Of a stretch of DNA of 14,529 bases, positions 6,229 to 13,733 are shown one piece after another (the first letter of the stretch is position 1; the number at the start of each line of letters is the position of its first letter). The stretch is from Acididesulfobacillus acetoxydans (lineage in GTDB: Bacteria; Bacillota; Desulfitobacteriia; Desulfitobacteriales; Desulfitobacteriaceae): assembly GCF_900016645.1 (NCBI RefSeq), contig NZ_CDGJ01000139.1, one strand, 5' to 3'. Position numbers and translations under genes: made by a program. The notes beneath the pieces are model-generated. The model made no database searches. It had not been told where the DNA came from and saw nothing but the letters and a program-made list of their open reading frames with translations.

Positions 6229-6292
6229 ATTGTGTCCTCTTAAGGCGCAACAACAGAAAAAAGTACTTAATTCTTTTCGACGGGTTGTAGAC

Positions 6293-6550
6293 ATGAGAAA
6301 TTCTCGCTTCATCAGCGAAGAGTTGTACAACCACTTAAATCTTAACTGCAATTTCTCTTCCCATTTTAGTTTGGAAGCATTCCGGGACGCTTATGAAGGT
6401 GACCACATCCAAGAATTTCTTAAACGTTTCGATCGCCGCTCTCCGAAAAGTCAGTGGCTGGAAGCCCCGAAAATCAGCACCGAATTTGCTGATTTAAACC
6501 GGGGATTAATCGATTATGCAAGTTCCCGAAGTCATGATCTCAATCAATAA
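6293..6550 (+). CDS. Hypothetical protein, 85 aa
   Basis: The only credible plus-strand gene in the middle of the window. From ATG 6293 it reads MRNSRFISEELYNHLNLN and later EFLKRFDRRSPKSQWLEAPK, with balanced charges and aromatic residues like a folded soluble protein; no membrane segment, no family recognised. A longer form could use TTG at 6230, which is the second base outside the intron boundary, so the gene may have lost its original 5' part when the intron arrived. The ribosome site is weak. A hairpin at 6584-6610 lies 34 bp after the stop. Could be a real small gene or the tail of an interrupted one. Confidence 0.42.
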   Translation: MRNSRFISEELYNHLNLNCNFSSHFSLEAFRDAYEGDHIQEFLKRFDRRSPKSQWLEAPKISTEFADLNRGLIDYASSRSHDLNQ

Positions 6551-6583
6551 TAGAGTTCGCTCGGGGCTTACCGGTGAAATGGA

Positions 6584-6610
6584 AAACGGCAGACTTAAAG
6601 TCCACCGTTT
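6584..6610. terminator. Possible bidirectional terminator hairpin
   Basis: AAACGG (6584-6589) pairs with CCGTTT (6605-6610), and inside it AGACTT (6591-6596) faces AAGTC (6598-6602), giving one hairpin. It lies between the convergent 85-aa ORF and the UPF0316 gene, which fits a shared terminator. The U tracts on both sides are short, so strength is uncertain. Confidence 0.45.
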
Positions 6611-6679
6611 CATAAGTTTTGGATGGTTATTCCATTTACACTAAAGAATGTTCACGCCCCATCTTTGCCTAACTGTAAG

Positions 6680-7177
6680 CTACTTCATATCCTTAACATC
6701 CATGGTCACCACATAAGCAGCCGGGTCGAACTCATGGATGAGCTTGGCTAATTCCGCAAACCGTCTTTTCTTGATCACCATTTTTAGCTGCGCCTTCTCT
6801 GCTCCGTTCAAGCCGTACCCTTTGGCAGTTGTGACGGCAAATCCGCGTTCCCTCAGTGTGTCCGCCAAAGTCCATTCGTCATGCTCTGTGACAACCAAGG
6901 CAAAAACGCTATCTTTCGAAAGCCTGTCGTCAATGAGCATCCCCACAAAGTTCCCGGCGGCATACCCCAAGGCATAGAAAAGAAGAACCGTCGGATGCAT
7001 GACGTACTTAAACGCTTGGGAAGCCCCCAGAGTGTAGACGATGATTTCAACAAAGGCAATCGTCGAGACGACGAATTTCTTCCCCCGGATGATAGACTTA
7101 ACCCGCAGAGTATCTAAGGAAACATCAACGATTCTGGCAAAGAAAATCAAAATCCCCAAAATTATCACGGGCTGCAC
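6680..7177 (-). CDS. UPF0316 (DUF5698/DUF2179) membrane protein, 165 aa
   Basis: The N-terminal part (residues 1-95) has three hydrophobic segments: ILGILIFFARIVDVSLDTLR, VVSTIAFVEIIVYTLGASQA and VLLFYALGYAAGNFVGMLID. The cytoplasmic C-terminal part (about 100-165) is a DUF2179-type alpha/beta domain (VFALVVTEHDEWTLADTL ... AAYVVTMDVKDM). The RVKSIIRGKK sequence after the first helix is typical of the YebE/UPF0316 group, whose function is unknown. GTG at 7175-7177 is chosen because GAGGAG lies six bases upstream; the frame is open upstream to 7246 with polar residues that do not fit the family. No neighbour on the same strand is close enough for an operon. Ends 70 bp before the hairpin at 6584-6610. 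Confidence 0.85.
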   Translation of the reverse strand: MQPVIILGILIFFARIVDVSLDTLRVKSIIRGKKFVVSTIAFVEIIVYTLGASQAFKYVMHPTVLLFYALGYAAGNFVGMLIDDRLSKDSVFALVVTEHDEWTLADTLRERGFAVTTAKGYGLNGAEKAQLKMVIKKRRFAELAKLIHEFDPAAYVVTMDVKDMK

Positions 7178-7330
7178 CACCTTCTCCTCAATATTCCATC
7201 GTATCTTGCAAACTGAGGTCGTCTGATGCACCATTTTCGAGTGCACACCGACCTAACTGGAACCCCGCCCTGCTATTTTCGTTCCCCATTGATACTGTGA
7301 AAACGCCATAGGGGTTTGAGGAGATTGTAA

Positions 7331-7420
7331 ATGTTCACTATTTTCCTTGTCGCACTCTACAATCATGCGCTGCCGCTTTTCCTACATTGCCCCTGCTGCC
7401 CGAAGAACGCTAATCCTTAG
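7331..7420 (+). CDS. Candidate 29-aa Cys-rich micro-ORF
   Basis: GAGGAG at 7318-7323 stands seven bases before ATG 7331, an excellent ribosome site. The 29 codons encode a hydrophobic start (MFTIFLVALYNHALPLFL) followed by HCPCCPKNANP and a TAG. The C-P-C-C-P cluster could bind metal or form a disulphide. No family is known to me, and short chance frames with a good ribosome site do occur, so this is tentative. It lies in an otherwise gene-free region, divergent from the UPF0316 gene. Confidence 0.3.
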   Translation: MFTIFLVALYNHALPLFLHCPCCPKNANP

Positions 7421-7955
7421 CCCCTGTTTTCTTCTTTCTATATTCTTGTGCTTTATCCTCTATTGTCTATTTGCTCTATATTTTGTAATGAAATTCTGGT
7501 TAAAAGAGCTCTATTCCCAATTCCCCCGCACCGGGCTCTTCGGTACTCGACTTCTGGCTACTAGCTAGGCTTTATCAGATGCGCAACCGGAGGGGTGATT
7601 CACCCTTGACCCTGTACCAAGACGTTACCGTGCTATACCTATTTTTATTCCACGCTCCCCCCGCCATTCCCTTCTACCCACGAAAAAAAACCACAAATTG
7701 CTAACTGAAAACGGGCAAAAAAATAAGCCCAGCTTATAACTACTGAGCCTCACTATTTGCACTGGGAGAACGCCCTCAAGCCTTTCCTTTACTGTGATAA
7801 GGCCATTATATCCGTCAATTTCCAGCCAAACAATCCCGTCCGCTTTCGGTCTTTCTATGATAGAGGAAACACATCCCCCCCCTATCCAGACACACCCCGA
7901 TCACCAAGATCCCCGGGTTGTGCCGGAATAGAACTGTTTCCCTCAAGAAATTGAG
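7421..7955. other. Gene-poor stretch downstream of the histidine kinase
   Basis: No gene is supported. The minus strand at about 7750-7860 can be read as KADGIVWLEIDGYNGLI followed by TVKERLEGVLPVQIV, which looks protein-like. It has no start codon and is separated from anything upstream by an eight-C homopolymer (7875-7882), so it may be a relic. The plus-strand frame at 7347-7568 is low-complexity hydrophobic and probably chance. One terminator is listed separately. Confidence 0.4.
7717..7750 (-). terminator. Rho-independent terminator after the histidine kinase
   Basis: On the minus strand AGGCTCAG (7743-7750) pairs with CTGGGCTT (7725-7732) over eight base pairs, two of them G-U, across a 10-base loop. 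An A is followed by seven T residues (7717-7723). It stands about 205 bp after the histidine kinase stop codon and is the nearest good terminator, so the transcript has a long 3' tail or a now-degraded downstream gene. Confidence 0.65.
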
Positions 7956-9065
7956 TTAATGATTTGTAGCAAGACCAGGAAATCGGACAAAGAAAGTAGT
8001 TCCGTTGGGGTCGCTCTCTACGTCGAGCCTGGCGTTATGTCGGTCTGCGATGCCGTAACAAGTGGCAAGCCCCAGTCCTGTACCATTTTCCTTTGTCGTA
8101 AAGAACGGTGTTCCTAGTTTGTCCAAATATTCTGTAGGGATACCAGTCCCCTCGTCCTGTACAGATAATACCACTTGTCCGTCCTCAGTATATGTACGAA
8201 TCGTAAGAGTCCCCCGCTCTTCCATCGCTTCCAGCCCGTTCCGACATAAATTGAGTACCAGTTGCGAAATTTCTTTGGCGTTCAAGGGAATATCCGGCGT
8301 TTCCCCCGCTTTAAACACTATTTGTTTGTTCTGGGTGAACGTATCAGCCTCTAGTAACGGATATAAATTCCGTAAGATATCATTGATATTTTGACATTCT
8401 CTCTGTGTGGAAGTGTTTTTGGCCAGTGACAGGAACTCCGAGATAATGGCATTGGCCCGATCCAGTTCACTGATCAGGGTGCCAAACGTCGAGCGATGGG
8501 ATTGGAACTCCGGCTTGGCACCCAACAACTGGAGATATCCTCGGACTGCTGTCATTGGGTTTCTGATTTCATGCCCGATACTCGCCGCCATTTGTCCGAC
8601 TAAATTCAGGCGTTCGAGACGTGTCATTTCTGCGTGAATTTGGTTCATCTCAGTAATGCCATTTCTGGTCAAATCTGTAACATCCTCGATGATCGCTAGA
8701 GAACCACAGAGGTTGCCGCTTTCATCCCGTAATGGACTGGCACTCCACCGGGCAAATTTAGATTCACCATCTTCCCATACGAATTCCAACTCGAATCTAT
8801 CAATGACTTCGCCGTAGCGGGCTGCCCGTTGCATCGGTAGATCTTCTGCCGCGATGGGCTTGCCGTCATGGTATACTTTGGCAAGGAGCGGGCCAGATGC
8901 ATTATTCCAAGGTTCCATACGTAAAAGTTTCGCTGCAATGGGATTATATACGATTTTCTTACCTGTAGCGATGGAAAACCCAATGGGTAGGCTATCAAGA
9001 AACTCAGAGTCCCGCAAAATTCGCTGTAACTCGGGATTGGCCTTCAGAAAATCAAGACTGGTCAT
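7956..9065 (-). CDS. Soluble PAS-domain histidine kinase, Spo0-phosphorelay type, 369 aa
   Basis: Cytoplasmic sensor kinase without membrane helices. PAS domain at about residues 20-135 (IVYNPIAAKLL ... CGSLAIIEDVTDLT). Dimerisation and phosphoacceptor helix at about 148-215, with H165 in GHEIRNPMTAVRGYLQLL. ATPase domain at about 222-365 with N-box LVLNLCRNGLEAM (N276), G1 DEGTGIP (304-310), F-box FFTTKE and G2 NGTGLGL. The HEIRNPMTxVRGYLQ version of the H box is the one shared by sporulation kinases that feed phosphate to Spo0F/Spo0A. No response regulator gene is adjacent, which fits an orphan phosphorelay kinase. ATG 9063-9065 has AAGGAAG about 12 bases upstream. A hairpin at 9095-9120 lies in its leader. 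What the PAS domain senses cannot be told. Confidence 0.92.
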   Translation of the reverse strand: MTSLDFLKANPELQRILRDSEFLDSLPIGFSIATGKKIVYNPIAAKLLRMEPWNNASGPLLAKVYHDGKPIAAEDLPMQRAARYGEVIDRFELEFVWEDGESKFARWSASPLRDESGNLCGSLAIIEDVTDLTRNGITEMNQIHAEMTRLERLNLVGQMAASIGHEIRNPMTAVRGYLQLLGAKPEFQSHRSTFGTLISELDRANAIISEFLSLAKNTSTQRECQNINDILRNLYPLLEADTFTQNKQIVFKAGETPDIPLNAKEISQLVLNLCRNGLEAMEERGTLTIRTYTEDGQVVLSVQDEGTGIPTEYLDKLGTPFFTTKENGTGLGLATCYGIADRHNARLDVESDPNGTTFFVRFPGLATNH

Positions 9066-9094
9066 GGCTCATTTCTTCTTCCTTAAACACATCT

Positions 9095-9120
9095 AACCTC
9101 CAAAACATTTTCTGGAGGTT
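9095..9120. promoter_or_regulatory. Leader hairpin upstream of the histidine kinase
   Basis: AACCTCCA (9095-9102) and TGGAGGTT (9113-9120) form an 8-bp perfect stem with a 10-base loop. On the minus strand it would sit in the 5' leader, about 30 bases before the start codon, and its second arm contains a ribosome-site-like GGAGGT. It may be a simple mRNA-stabilising hairpin or a control element. It lacks a long T tract. Confidence 0.4.
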
Positions 9121-9541
9121 TCTTAAACGTTCAATATGATATACCGGGCCCTCCCACTACGTTAACTCAGCTTTTCGACATTCTCCCCCATATTCCTGCC
9201 AATAACCCAAAAAAATCGGGACCTTCGCACCATTCCTCACGGGGACCCGTCCCACGCAAGCGGCGGGTTCTTAAACTTAGCATGGGGCGAGGGGCAAGGT
9301 AATCAACAACTTAAAAATCCTCCATCAGCATCTTATAAGTGCAGCGGGACTCGCAGTTAGAACTACTACTCTCACACTGGAATCCAACTATTTCTCCCAT
9401 TTCTCTGCTGCCTTCAGATCTTTGCCGATAAATCGTCACAGCAACCACGGGATACGGCTCATAAGATGTATTCCTCTGGGGTAAAGCCCCATCCCGCTGG
9501 TTTAGGGTAGCATCTGGTCAATGGCCCCTATCAACATCTCT
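9121..9541. other. Region between the Ger operon and the kinase gene
   Basis: No firm gene. The minus strand contains a short open frame (listed separately, 9311-9448). There are also two hairpins without T tracts: TGGGG/CCCCA at 9477-9491, 50 bp after the small Ger-linked gene and possibly its 3' end, and a longer one around 9245-9272 (ACCCG/CGGGT arms). A possible promoter for the kinase may lie near 9137-9170, where TTAACG and TATATC stand 16 bases apart on the minus strand; confidence in that is low. Confidence 0.35.
9311..9448 (-). CDS. Doubtful small Cys-containing ORF, up to 45 aa
   Basis: From a possible GTG at 9446-9448 the minus strand reads VVAVTIYRQRSEGSREMG then EIVGFQCESSSSNCESRC and TYKMLMEDF. 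The three cysteines (C-x6-C-x3-C) and the mixed composition look coding, and the frame is open 23 codons further upstream without a start. There is no convincing ribosome site; ATG 9398-9400 would give only 29 residues. Could be a relic or chance. No family recognised. Confidence 0.25.
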   Translation of the reverse strand: MVAVTIYRQRSEGSREMGEIVGFQCESSSSNCESRCTYKMLMEDF

Positions 9542-9757
9542 TTACTTTAGTAATTCTGTGAGGGGTTTAAGCAAAGCCTCGATACCTTTACCGGGATTAG
9601 GCACATCTATCCCTAAAACTTCTAAAATGCTTAATGATGCACCGAGAGACATGTATACCGAAAAGACTACCAGTTCCCGCCACATCTTCTTTTTAACCAG
9701 GCCCAGAACTTCGAATAGAATAATGCCGCTAAACAATGCGAGCAATAAGACGATCAT
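9542..9757 (-). CDS. Small two-helix membrane protein, candidate germinant receptor D subunit, 71 aa
   Basis: Fourth gene of the Ger operon, starting 37 bp after the C-subunit stop with GGGAGG eight bases before ATG 9757. It has two hydrophobic helices: IVLLLALFSGIILFEVLGLV (residues 2-21) and ELVVFSVYMSLGASLSILEVL (split at about 28-48). Between them is a positive KKKMWR loop, and a short soluble tail follows (IDVPNPGKGIEALLKPLTELL). Length of about 70-80 residues, two helices and position beside ger A/B/C genes match the D-subunit proteins described for some Bacillus receptors, which tune germination responses. Sequence-level homology could not be tested, so the role is inferred from architecture and place in the operon. 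Confidence 0.8.
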   Translation of the reverse strand: MIVLLLALFSGIILFEVLGLVKKKMWRELVVFSVYMSLGASLSILEVLGIDVPNPGKGIEALLKPLTELLK

Positions 9758-9794
9758 GTTTTTTCCTCCCTGAAGTTTTGCTTTTTAGCTCTAA

Positions 9795-10988
9795 TTATTG
9801 TCCGACAGCGTTAACTCCTTTGCCTAAAAGGCCAATGTCACGTACGTGTGCTTCTACCGAAATCTTTACCTTTGCCTGGGTGAACTTCTCGTCCCAGCGG
9901 TCTTTTAACCCCCGCCAGTCCACTTTGTAACTCCGGTGAAAGGCATTGCCAAAACCAAAAATGTCCACACCGTACTCCCGCTGGGCTTTCTCCAAAACCG
10001 CGGTCGTTCTCTTTTTGACTTCAGCAGCCATTTCCTCTTCAAGGGCTTTAATTTTATCCGTCTTAGTCAGGTCCTCGTGGCTTTGTTCGTCTAAAACATC
10101 ACCCTCAACCTTTAGGTTAACCTTAAAAAACAGATTTTTCCCGTCGTATTCCGGAATAACCTCCGTACTTCCCTGTCGAATCTGAATAGATATCATTTTG
10201 TCGGGTTCGGCGGGGCTGGGCACCGTGATTGTCCCTTTCATTGTCTCACCTTTCAACCAGAGTAATCCCATGGTTTCGTTGGCATTCAACCAGCCGATCA
10301 GCTTGTCTCCCTTAAAAACCGCGACTCCGGAAAACACTGCCTGATTATCCGCCGGGGAATTTCCCTTGTCCGCTCCGGGAGTACTCCCTGTTTGTTGAAT
10401 GCTAACCCAGGAGGCTACCGGCTCTACACCCTTATTCTCCAGCATCTCGGCAAATTCCCAGAGTGGAACGGAATAACCGGAATTCCTCCTGGATAAAACT
10501 TCGACAGCCTGAACCGATGTGTTGGCCAAAACCGAAGAGGTTTCCAGGAAGTCTTTAGCCTTCCCTTTCGTTACTATTATTGACATGCTCTCCCGAGTCT
10601 GCCCTTCGCGCAGAAAGAAATCGGTTACCGGACATATTCCCTTTCTCGCCATCTGGTCGCCAATGACCAGAATATTACAATTCCCCCAGTAAATTTTGCG
10701 TGGAACCTTTTTTGCTAGGTATCCTTCGGCCTCATCAATCGTTTTACCCTCTGCAGAGATGACCCAGCTTGCTGCTTCCTTTCCTTTTCCCCCGCCACCT
10801 TCACCACCGGCAAATGCCTTAGGAATAGCAATTTGTAAGGTCAACTGAATTTGTCCTGAGGTTGTAAGGTCAACGCCTGCGCCGAGGACAATGGCCAATT
10901 CATTTAGCTCCGTCCGGCTCCAGCAACCTTCGAGGAAGCTAATAAGTATTAGCAGTAAAAGAAGAAAGGTGGCAATCCGTTTTTTCAA
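9795..10988 (-). CDS. gerC: Ger(x)C family germination lipoprotein (C subunit), 397 aa
   Basis: Lipoprotein subunit of a GerA-type germinant receptor, anchored on the outer face of the spore inner membrane. Signal peptide: KKR, a long leucine/isoleucine stretch, then lipobox LEGC with the modified Cys at residue 22. It is followed directly by WSRTELNELAIVLGAGVD, the family hallmark. The remaining 360 residues form the alpha/beta Spore_GerAC domains; a glycine-rich insert (GGEGGGGKGKEA, about 62-73) and a polar insert near residue 205-215 are loops. The start is TTG 10986-10988, overlapping the B-subunit stop (TTGA) with GGGAGG nine to ten bases upstream. Length is normal for the family (about 370-400). 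Confidence 0.93.
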   Translation of the reverse strand: MKKRIATFLLLLLILISFLEGCWSRTELNELAIVLGAGVDLTTSGQIQLTLQIAIPKAFAGGEGGGGKGKEAASWVISAEGKTIDEAEGYLAKKVPRKIYWGNCNILVIGDQMARKGICPVTDFFLREGQTRESMSIIVTKGKAKDFLETSSVLANTSVQAVEVLSRRNSGYSVPLWEFAEMLENKGVEPVASWVSIQQTGSTPGADKGNSPADNQAVFSGVAVFKGDKLIGWLNANETMGLLWLKGETMKGTITVPSPAEPDKMISIQIRQGSTEVIPEYDGKNLFFKVNLKVEGDVLDEQSHEDLTKTDKIKALEEEMAAEVKKRTTAVLEKAQREYGVDIFGFGNAFHRSYKVDWRGLKDRWDEKFTQAKVKISVEAHVRDIGLLGKGVNAVGQ

Positions 10989-12082
10989 CCTTTTTTTCCT
11001 CCCTTTCCCCTAATGAGTGCTATACTCAGCAAGGCCAACGGAATCCCAACTTCTAAGACTAGCAAATCAAAGGGCACCCATGCCTCAGCAAAATAATCTA
11101 GCAAGTCTACAATATTATTGCCGTAAAGCAGATAGGAGAGCGCCACTAAAATTACTCCGAGCGGAACCACCAAAGATCTGTAATCTTTAAGTCCCAGCCA
11201 CTGGGCACTGCCTAAAACAGCTGCATAGTAGAATACCCCAAGTTTGACGAAACCTCCGATGAGCCAGAGCACCAAAATAACGGATTCGAGCCGTTCTACA
11301 ATATGGGCAATCGAGACGACTCTCACCGCATTATAGATTGGATAAAGCCAGTCGGCCGTTAGATGGGGAGCGAAAATAAGCAAAGCCTCCAAGACACTGG
11401 CGGTTAAAAGAAAGCCATTGGTCAGAGTAGCAAGCACAACTACCCGGTACGCTTCTTTAGGCTTATTCAGATAGGGAATAATGACCCCGATCGTGACAAT
11501 CTCCGCAAGCCACATGGTGGGTGTAACTGCACCTTTCAACACAGAAGACATGTTAGTATCAAAAAGCGGCAGCAGTCTGGTCAGTTTCATATCTTTGGTC
11601 GATAACAGAAATACGATGACCAACAGACCTGTTACAGGGATAAACAGTTGGTTGAACCGGCTTAGAACTTCCAAACCGTTATAAACGGCATAGGCTGACA
11701 CGACAACTATGATGATTGAAAAAACGATCATGGGGGTGTCAGGCATGCTAACCGTGACCAAAAAAAAACTGAACTCCCTGATAGTAGCAGAACCCAGTTG
11801 CAGATACCACCACACATACAAGCCAATTACAATTTTCCCTGATACCTTGCCTAGAATTTCTTCGGGGTAAACAAAGAGAGTTTTCTCCGGGAAACGTAGG
11901 CTCAGGTTCACTATCAGCACAGCGATTGCCATTGCTACCAGAGTGGCGATTACTAGCGAGATCCAGGCATCCTGCTTAGCAAACTTTACTGCAACATCAG
12001 GTACAGTGAGAATAGCAGTTGGTAGCACCGTGCTTAGCATCAGTAGGAAAGCCTGGTTGCTGTCAATTTTACCCTGTTCCAA
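10985..12082 (-). CDS. gerB: GerAB-type spore germination permease (B subunit), 365 aa
   Basis: Integral membrane subunit of the receptor, belonging to the APC-superfamily Spore_permease group and thought to bind the germinant. About ten membrane helices are visible from residue 10 (QAFLLMLSTVLPTAILTVP) to the end (FDLLVLEVGIPLALLSIALI). The N-terminal helix with the T-A-I-L-T-V-P break and the W-L-E/A segment in the middle (PTMWLAEIVTIGVIIPYLNK, about 188-207) are family features. The start is TTG 12080-12082 with GGGGGTG about eight bases upstream; 16 bp separate it from the A-subunit stop. Overlaps the C-subunit start. No truncation. Confidence 0.93.
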   Translation of the reverse strand: MEQGKIDSNQAFLLMLSTVLPTAILTVPDVAVKFAKQDAWISLVIATLVAMAIAVLIVNLSLRFPEKTLFVYPEEILGKVSGKIVIGLYVWWYLQLGSATIREFSFFLVTVSMPDTPMIVFSIIIVVVSAYAVYNGLEVLSRFNQLFIPVTGLLVIVFLLSTKDMKLTRLLPLFDTNMSSVLKGAVTPTMWLAEIVTIGVIIPYLNKPKEAYRVVVLATLTNGFLLTASVLEALLIFAPHLTADWLYPIYNAVRVVSIAHIVERLESVILVLWLIGGFVKLGVFYYAAVLGSAQWLGLKDYRSLVVPLGVILVALSYLLYGNNIVDLLDYFAEAWVPFDLLVLEVGIPLALLSIALIRGKGGKKG

Positions 12083-12098
12083 TATTACACCCCCTCGA

Positions 12099-13733
12099 TT
12101 AGGGCCCGGTCTCAGGTGGGGTTGGTTTTAAATCCTGTGCCTGCTTTTTCTGTCCCTGCCTTACCGCCAGCCGGGGGCGAGAAAACATAGCCCACCAAGG
12201 TGCCCGAAAGAAAGTGTCCTTTAAATCTACGGCTGTTGTGGGAACCAAAGGGGATAGGTAAGGAACCCCAAAAGAACGTAGGGTACACAAATGGATACCA
12301 ATCATCGCCACTCCTGTAATTAACCCGACTAGGCCCAAGGTACCCGACAAGATAATTAAAATAAAACGGAGCAGGCGAAAAGTGATACTGGTGCTGTAAG
12401 CAACAACAAAAGAACTTATCCCCGTTAAAGCGACCACAATGACGGTGGCGGGGGCAACCATACCAGCCTGTACTGCGGCTTCCCCAACCACAAGGGCACC
12501 CACGATACTGACCGCCTGGCCGATGGGTCGCGGCAGACGGATCCCTGCCTCCCGTAAGACTTCAAAGGCAAATTCCATAGCCAATACTTCGATAAGAACA
12601 GGGTAAGGAACTGCTTCGCGTTGTGCAGCAATACTCAGTAAAAGCGTCGTCGGGAGTAGCTCATGGTTAAAACTAACCAGGCTTATATACAGTCCAGGTA
12701 AAACAAGTGAGGTAACCATGGCCAAAAACCGGACCAGTCGTATAGCTGAAGTGAACAGAAAACGTTCGTAATAGTCCTCAGAAGCTTGGAGACTTTCGAA
12801 GAACAACATGGGTACGGTTAGGACAAAGGGTGTACCATCCACCAGGATAACCGCTCGGCCCTCCAAGAGCATCGCCGCTGCCCGATCCGGCTTCTCGGTG
12901 TGGTTCACCGTCGGGAAAGGGCTCCAGGGGCCATCCTCGATCAGTTCTTCGATATAGCCGGACTCCAGGATGGCATCAATCTTGATTCTTTCCAGGCGGC
13001 TTTTCACTTCTGTCACCAGTTTGTCATTGACAATGCCCTCGACATAGATGATGGCCACATCCGTTCCACTAACCTCTCCCAGCCTCAAGGTCTCAATTTT
13101 TAGGTTGGGGCTTTTTATTTTCCTCCGGATAAGCGATGTGTTGACCCCTAAAGACTCGACGAAAGCCTCCCGCGGCCCTCGAACCGTGGGTTCAGCTTCC
13201 GGCTCGGAAATAGCCCGCGCTTCAAAACCCCTGGCTCCGTTGATGATAGCGGTAGCATGACCGTCCACCAGCAATACGGTATCTCCGGAGAGAATAGCAA
13301 GGATGAGATCCTGAAGCCTGTTGCTTTCCTTGACTTGGTGAATGCACAGACCCCTTTGTTTAATGAATTCGAGGGCCTGTGCTTTGGTGAGCTCTAGACC
13401 GGGTACAACCTGCGGGACTTCCAGAGCCAGTGCCCTCATAATTTGCTCACTAATTTGGGCTTTATCGACCAGACCGTCCGTATAGATTAGGGCTAGCCGG
13501 ATCGCCTCATTCTGGGCAAAAATAAATTCCCGGTAAATTACGTCACTGCATTTATTCAGAATGGCCTTAATTTGCCGGAGGTTCGCTTCCAGGTCTTGGC
13601 CCAAAACCTCATCTTTCCAGGCTGCACCTGAAAGTCCGGCATTTTCTGTTTGGTTCACTGGGGGCTTATCCTGTTCCTGCTTTTGCCCTAGTAACTTCGG
13701 TTTAAGTTTTAGAGGTTTAATAAACTTTGTCAT
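12099..13733 (-). CDS. gerA: GerA-type spore germination protein (A subunit), 544 aa
   Basis: First gene of a complete germinant receptor operon. A hydrophilic, lysine- and glutamine-rich head (1-40) is followed by the two cytoplasmic GerA subdomains (about 45-310), containing LIYTDGLVD, LLVDGHATA and SPFPTVNHTEKPDRAAAMLL / EGRAVILVDGTPFVLTVP. A membrane part with four to five helices (about 329-481) includes HELLPTTLLLSIAAQREAVP and LPRPIGQAVSIVGALVVGEA. All are signatures of the GerA family, which assembles into oligomeric channels in the spore inner membrane. The proline-rich tail (PTPPETGP) is usual. ATG 13731-13733 has AAGGAG eight to nine bases upstream. The operon would be expected to be transcribed in the forespore by sigma G; I could not fix a convincing promoter in the upstream AT-rich region. 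Confidence 0.95.
   Translation of the reverse strand: MTKFIKPLKLKPKLLGQKQEQDKPPVNQTENAGLSGAAWKDEVLGQDLEANLRQIKAILNKCSDVIYREFIFAQNEAIRLALIYTDGLVDKAQISEQIMRALALEVPQVVPGLELTKAQALEFIKQRGLCIHQVKESNRLQDLILAILSGDTVLLVDGHATAIINGARGFEARAISEPEAEPTVRGPREAFVESLGVNTSLIRRKIKSPNLKIETLRLGEVSGTDVAIIYVEGIVNDKLVTEVKSRLERIKIDAILESGYIEELIEDGPWSPFPTVNHTEKPDRAAAMLLEGRAVILVDGTPFVLTVPMLFFESLQASEDYYERFLFTSAIRLVRFLAMVTSLVLPGLYISLVSFNHELLPTTLLLSIAAQREAVPYPVLIEVLAMEFAFEVLREAGIRLPRPIGQAVSIVGALVVGEAAVQAGMVAPATVIVVALTGISSFVVAYSTSITFRLLRFILIILSGTLGLVGLITGVAMIGIHLCTLRSFGVPYLSPLVPTTAVDLKDTFFRAPWWAMFSRPRLAVRQGQKKQAQDLKPTPPETGP

Noticed and set aside
5607..6334. Long open frames on both strands (152 codons plus strand, 90 codons minus strand)
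   Set aside because: They overlie the structured group II intron RNA, have no protein-like motifs, and consist of GC-rich repeats of paired stems.
6853..7226. Several plus- and minus-strand frames inside the UPF0316 gene
   Set aside because: All are other-frame shadows of the UPF0316 coding sequence.
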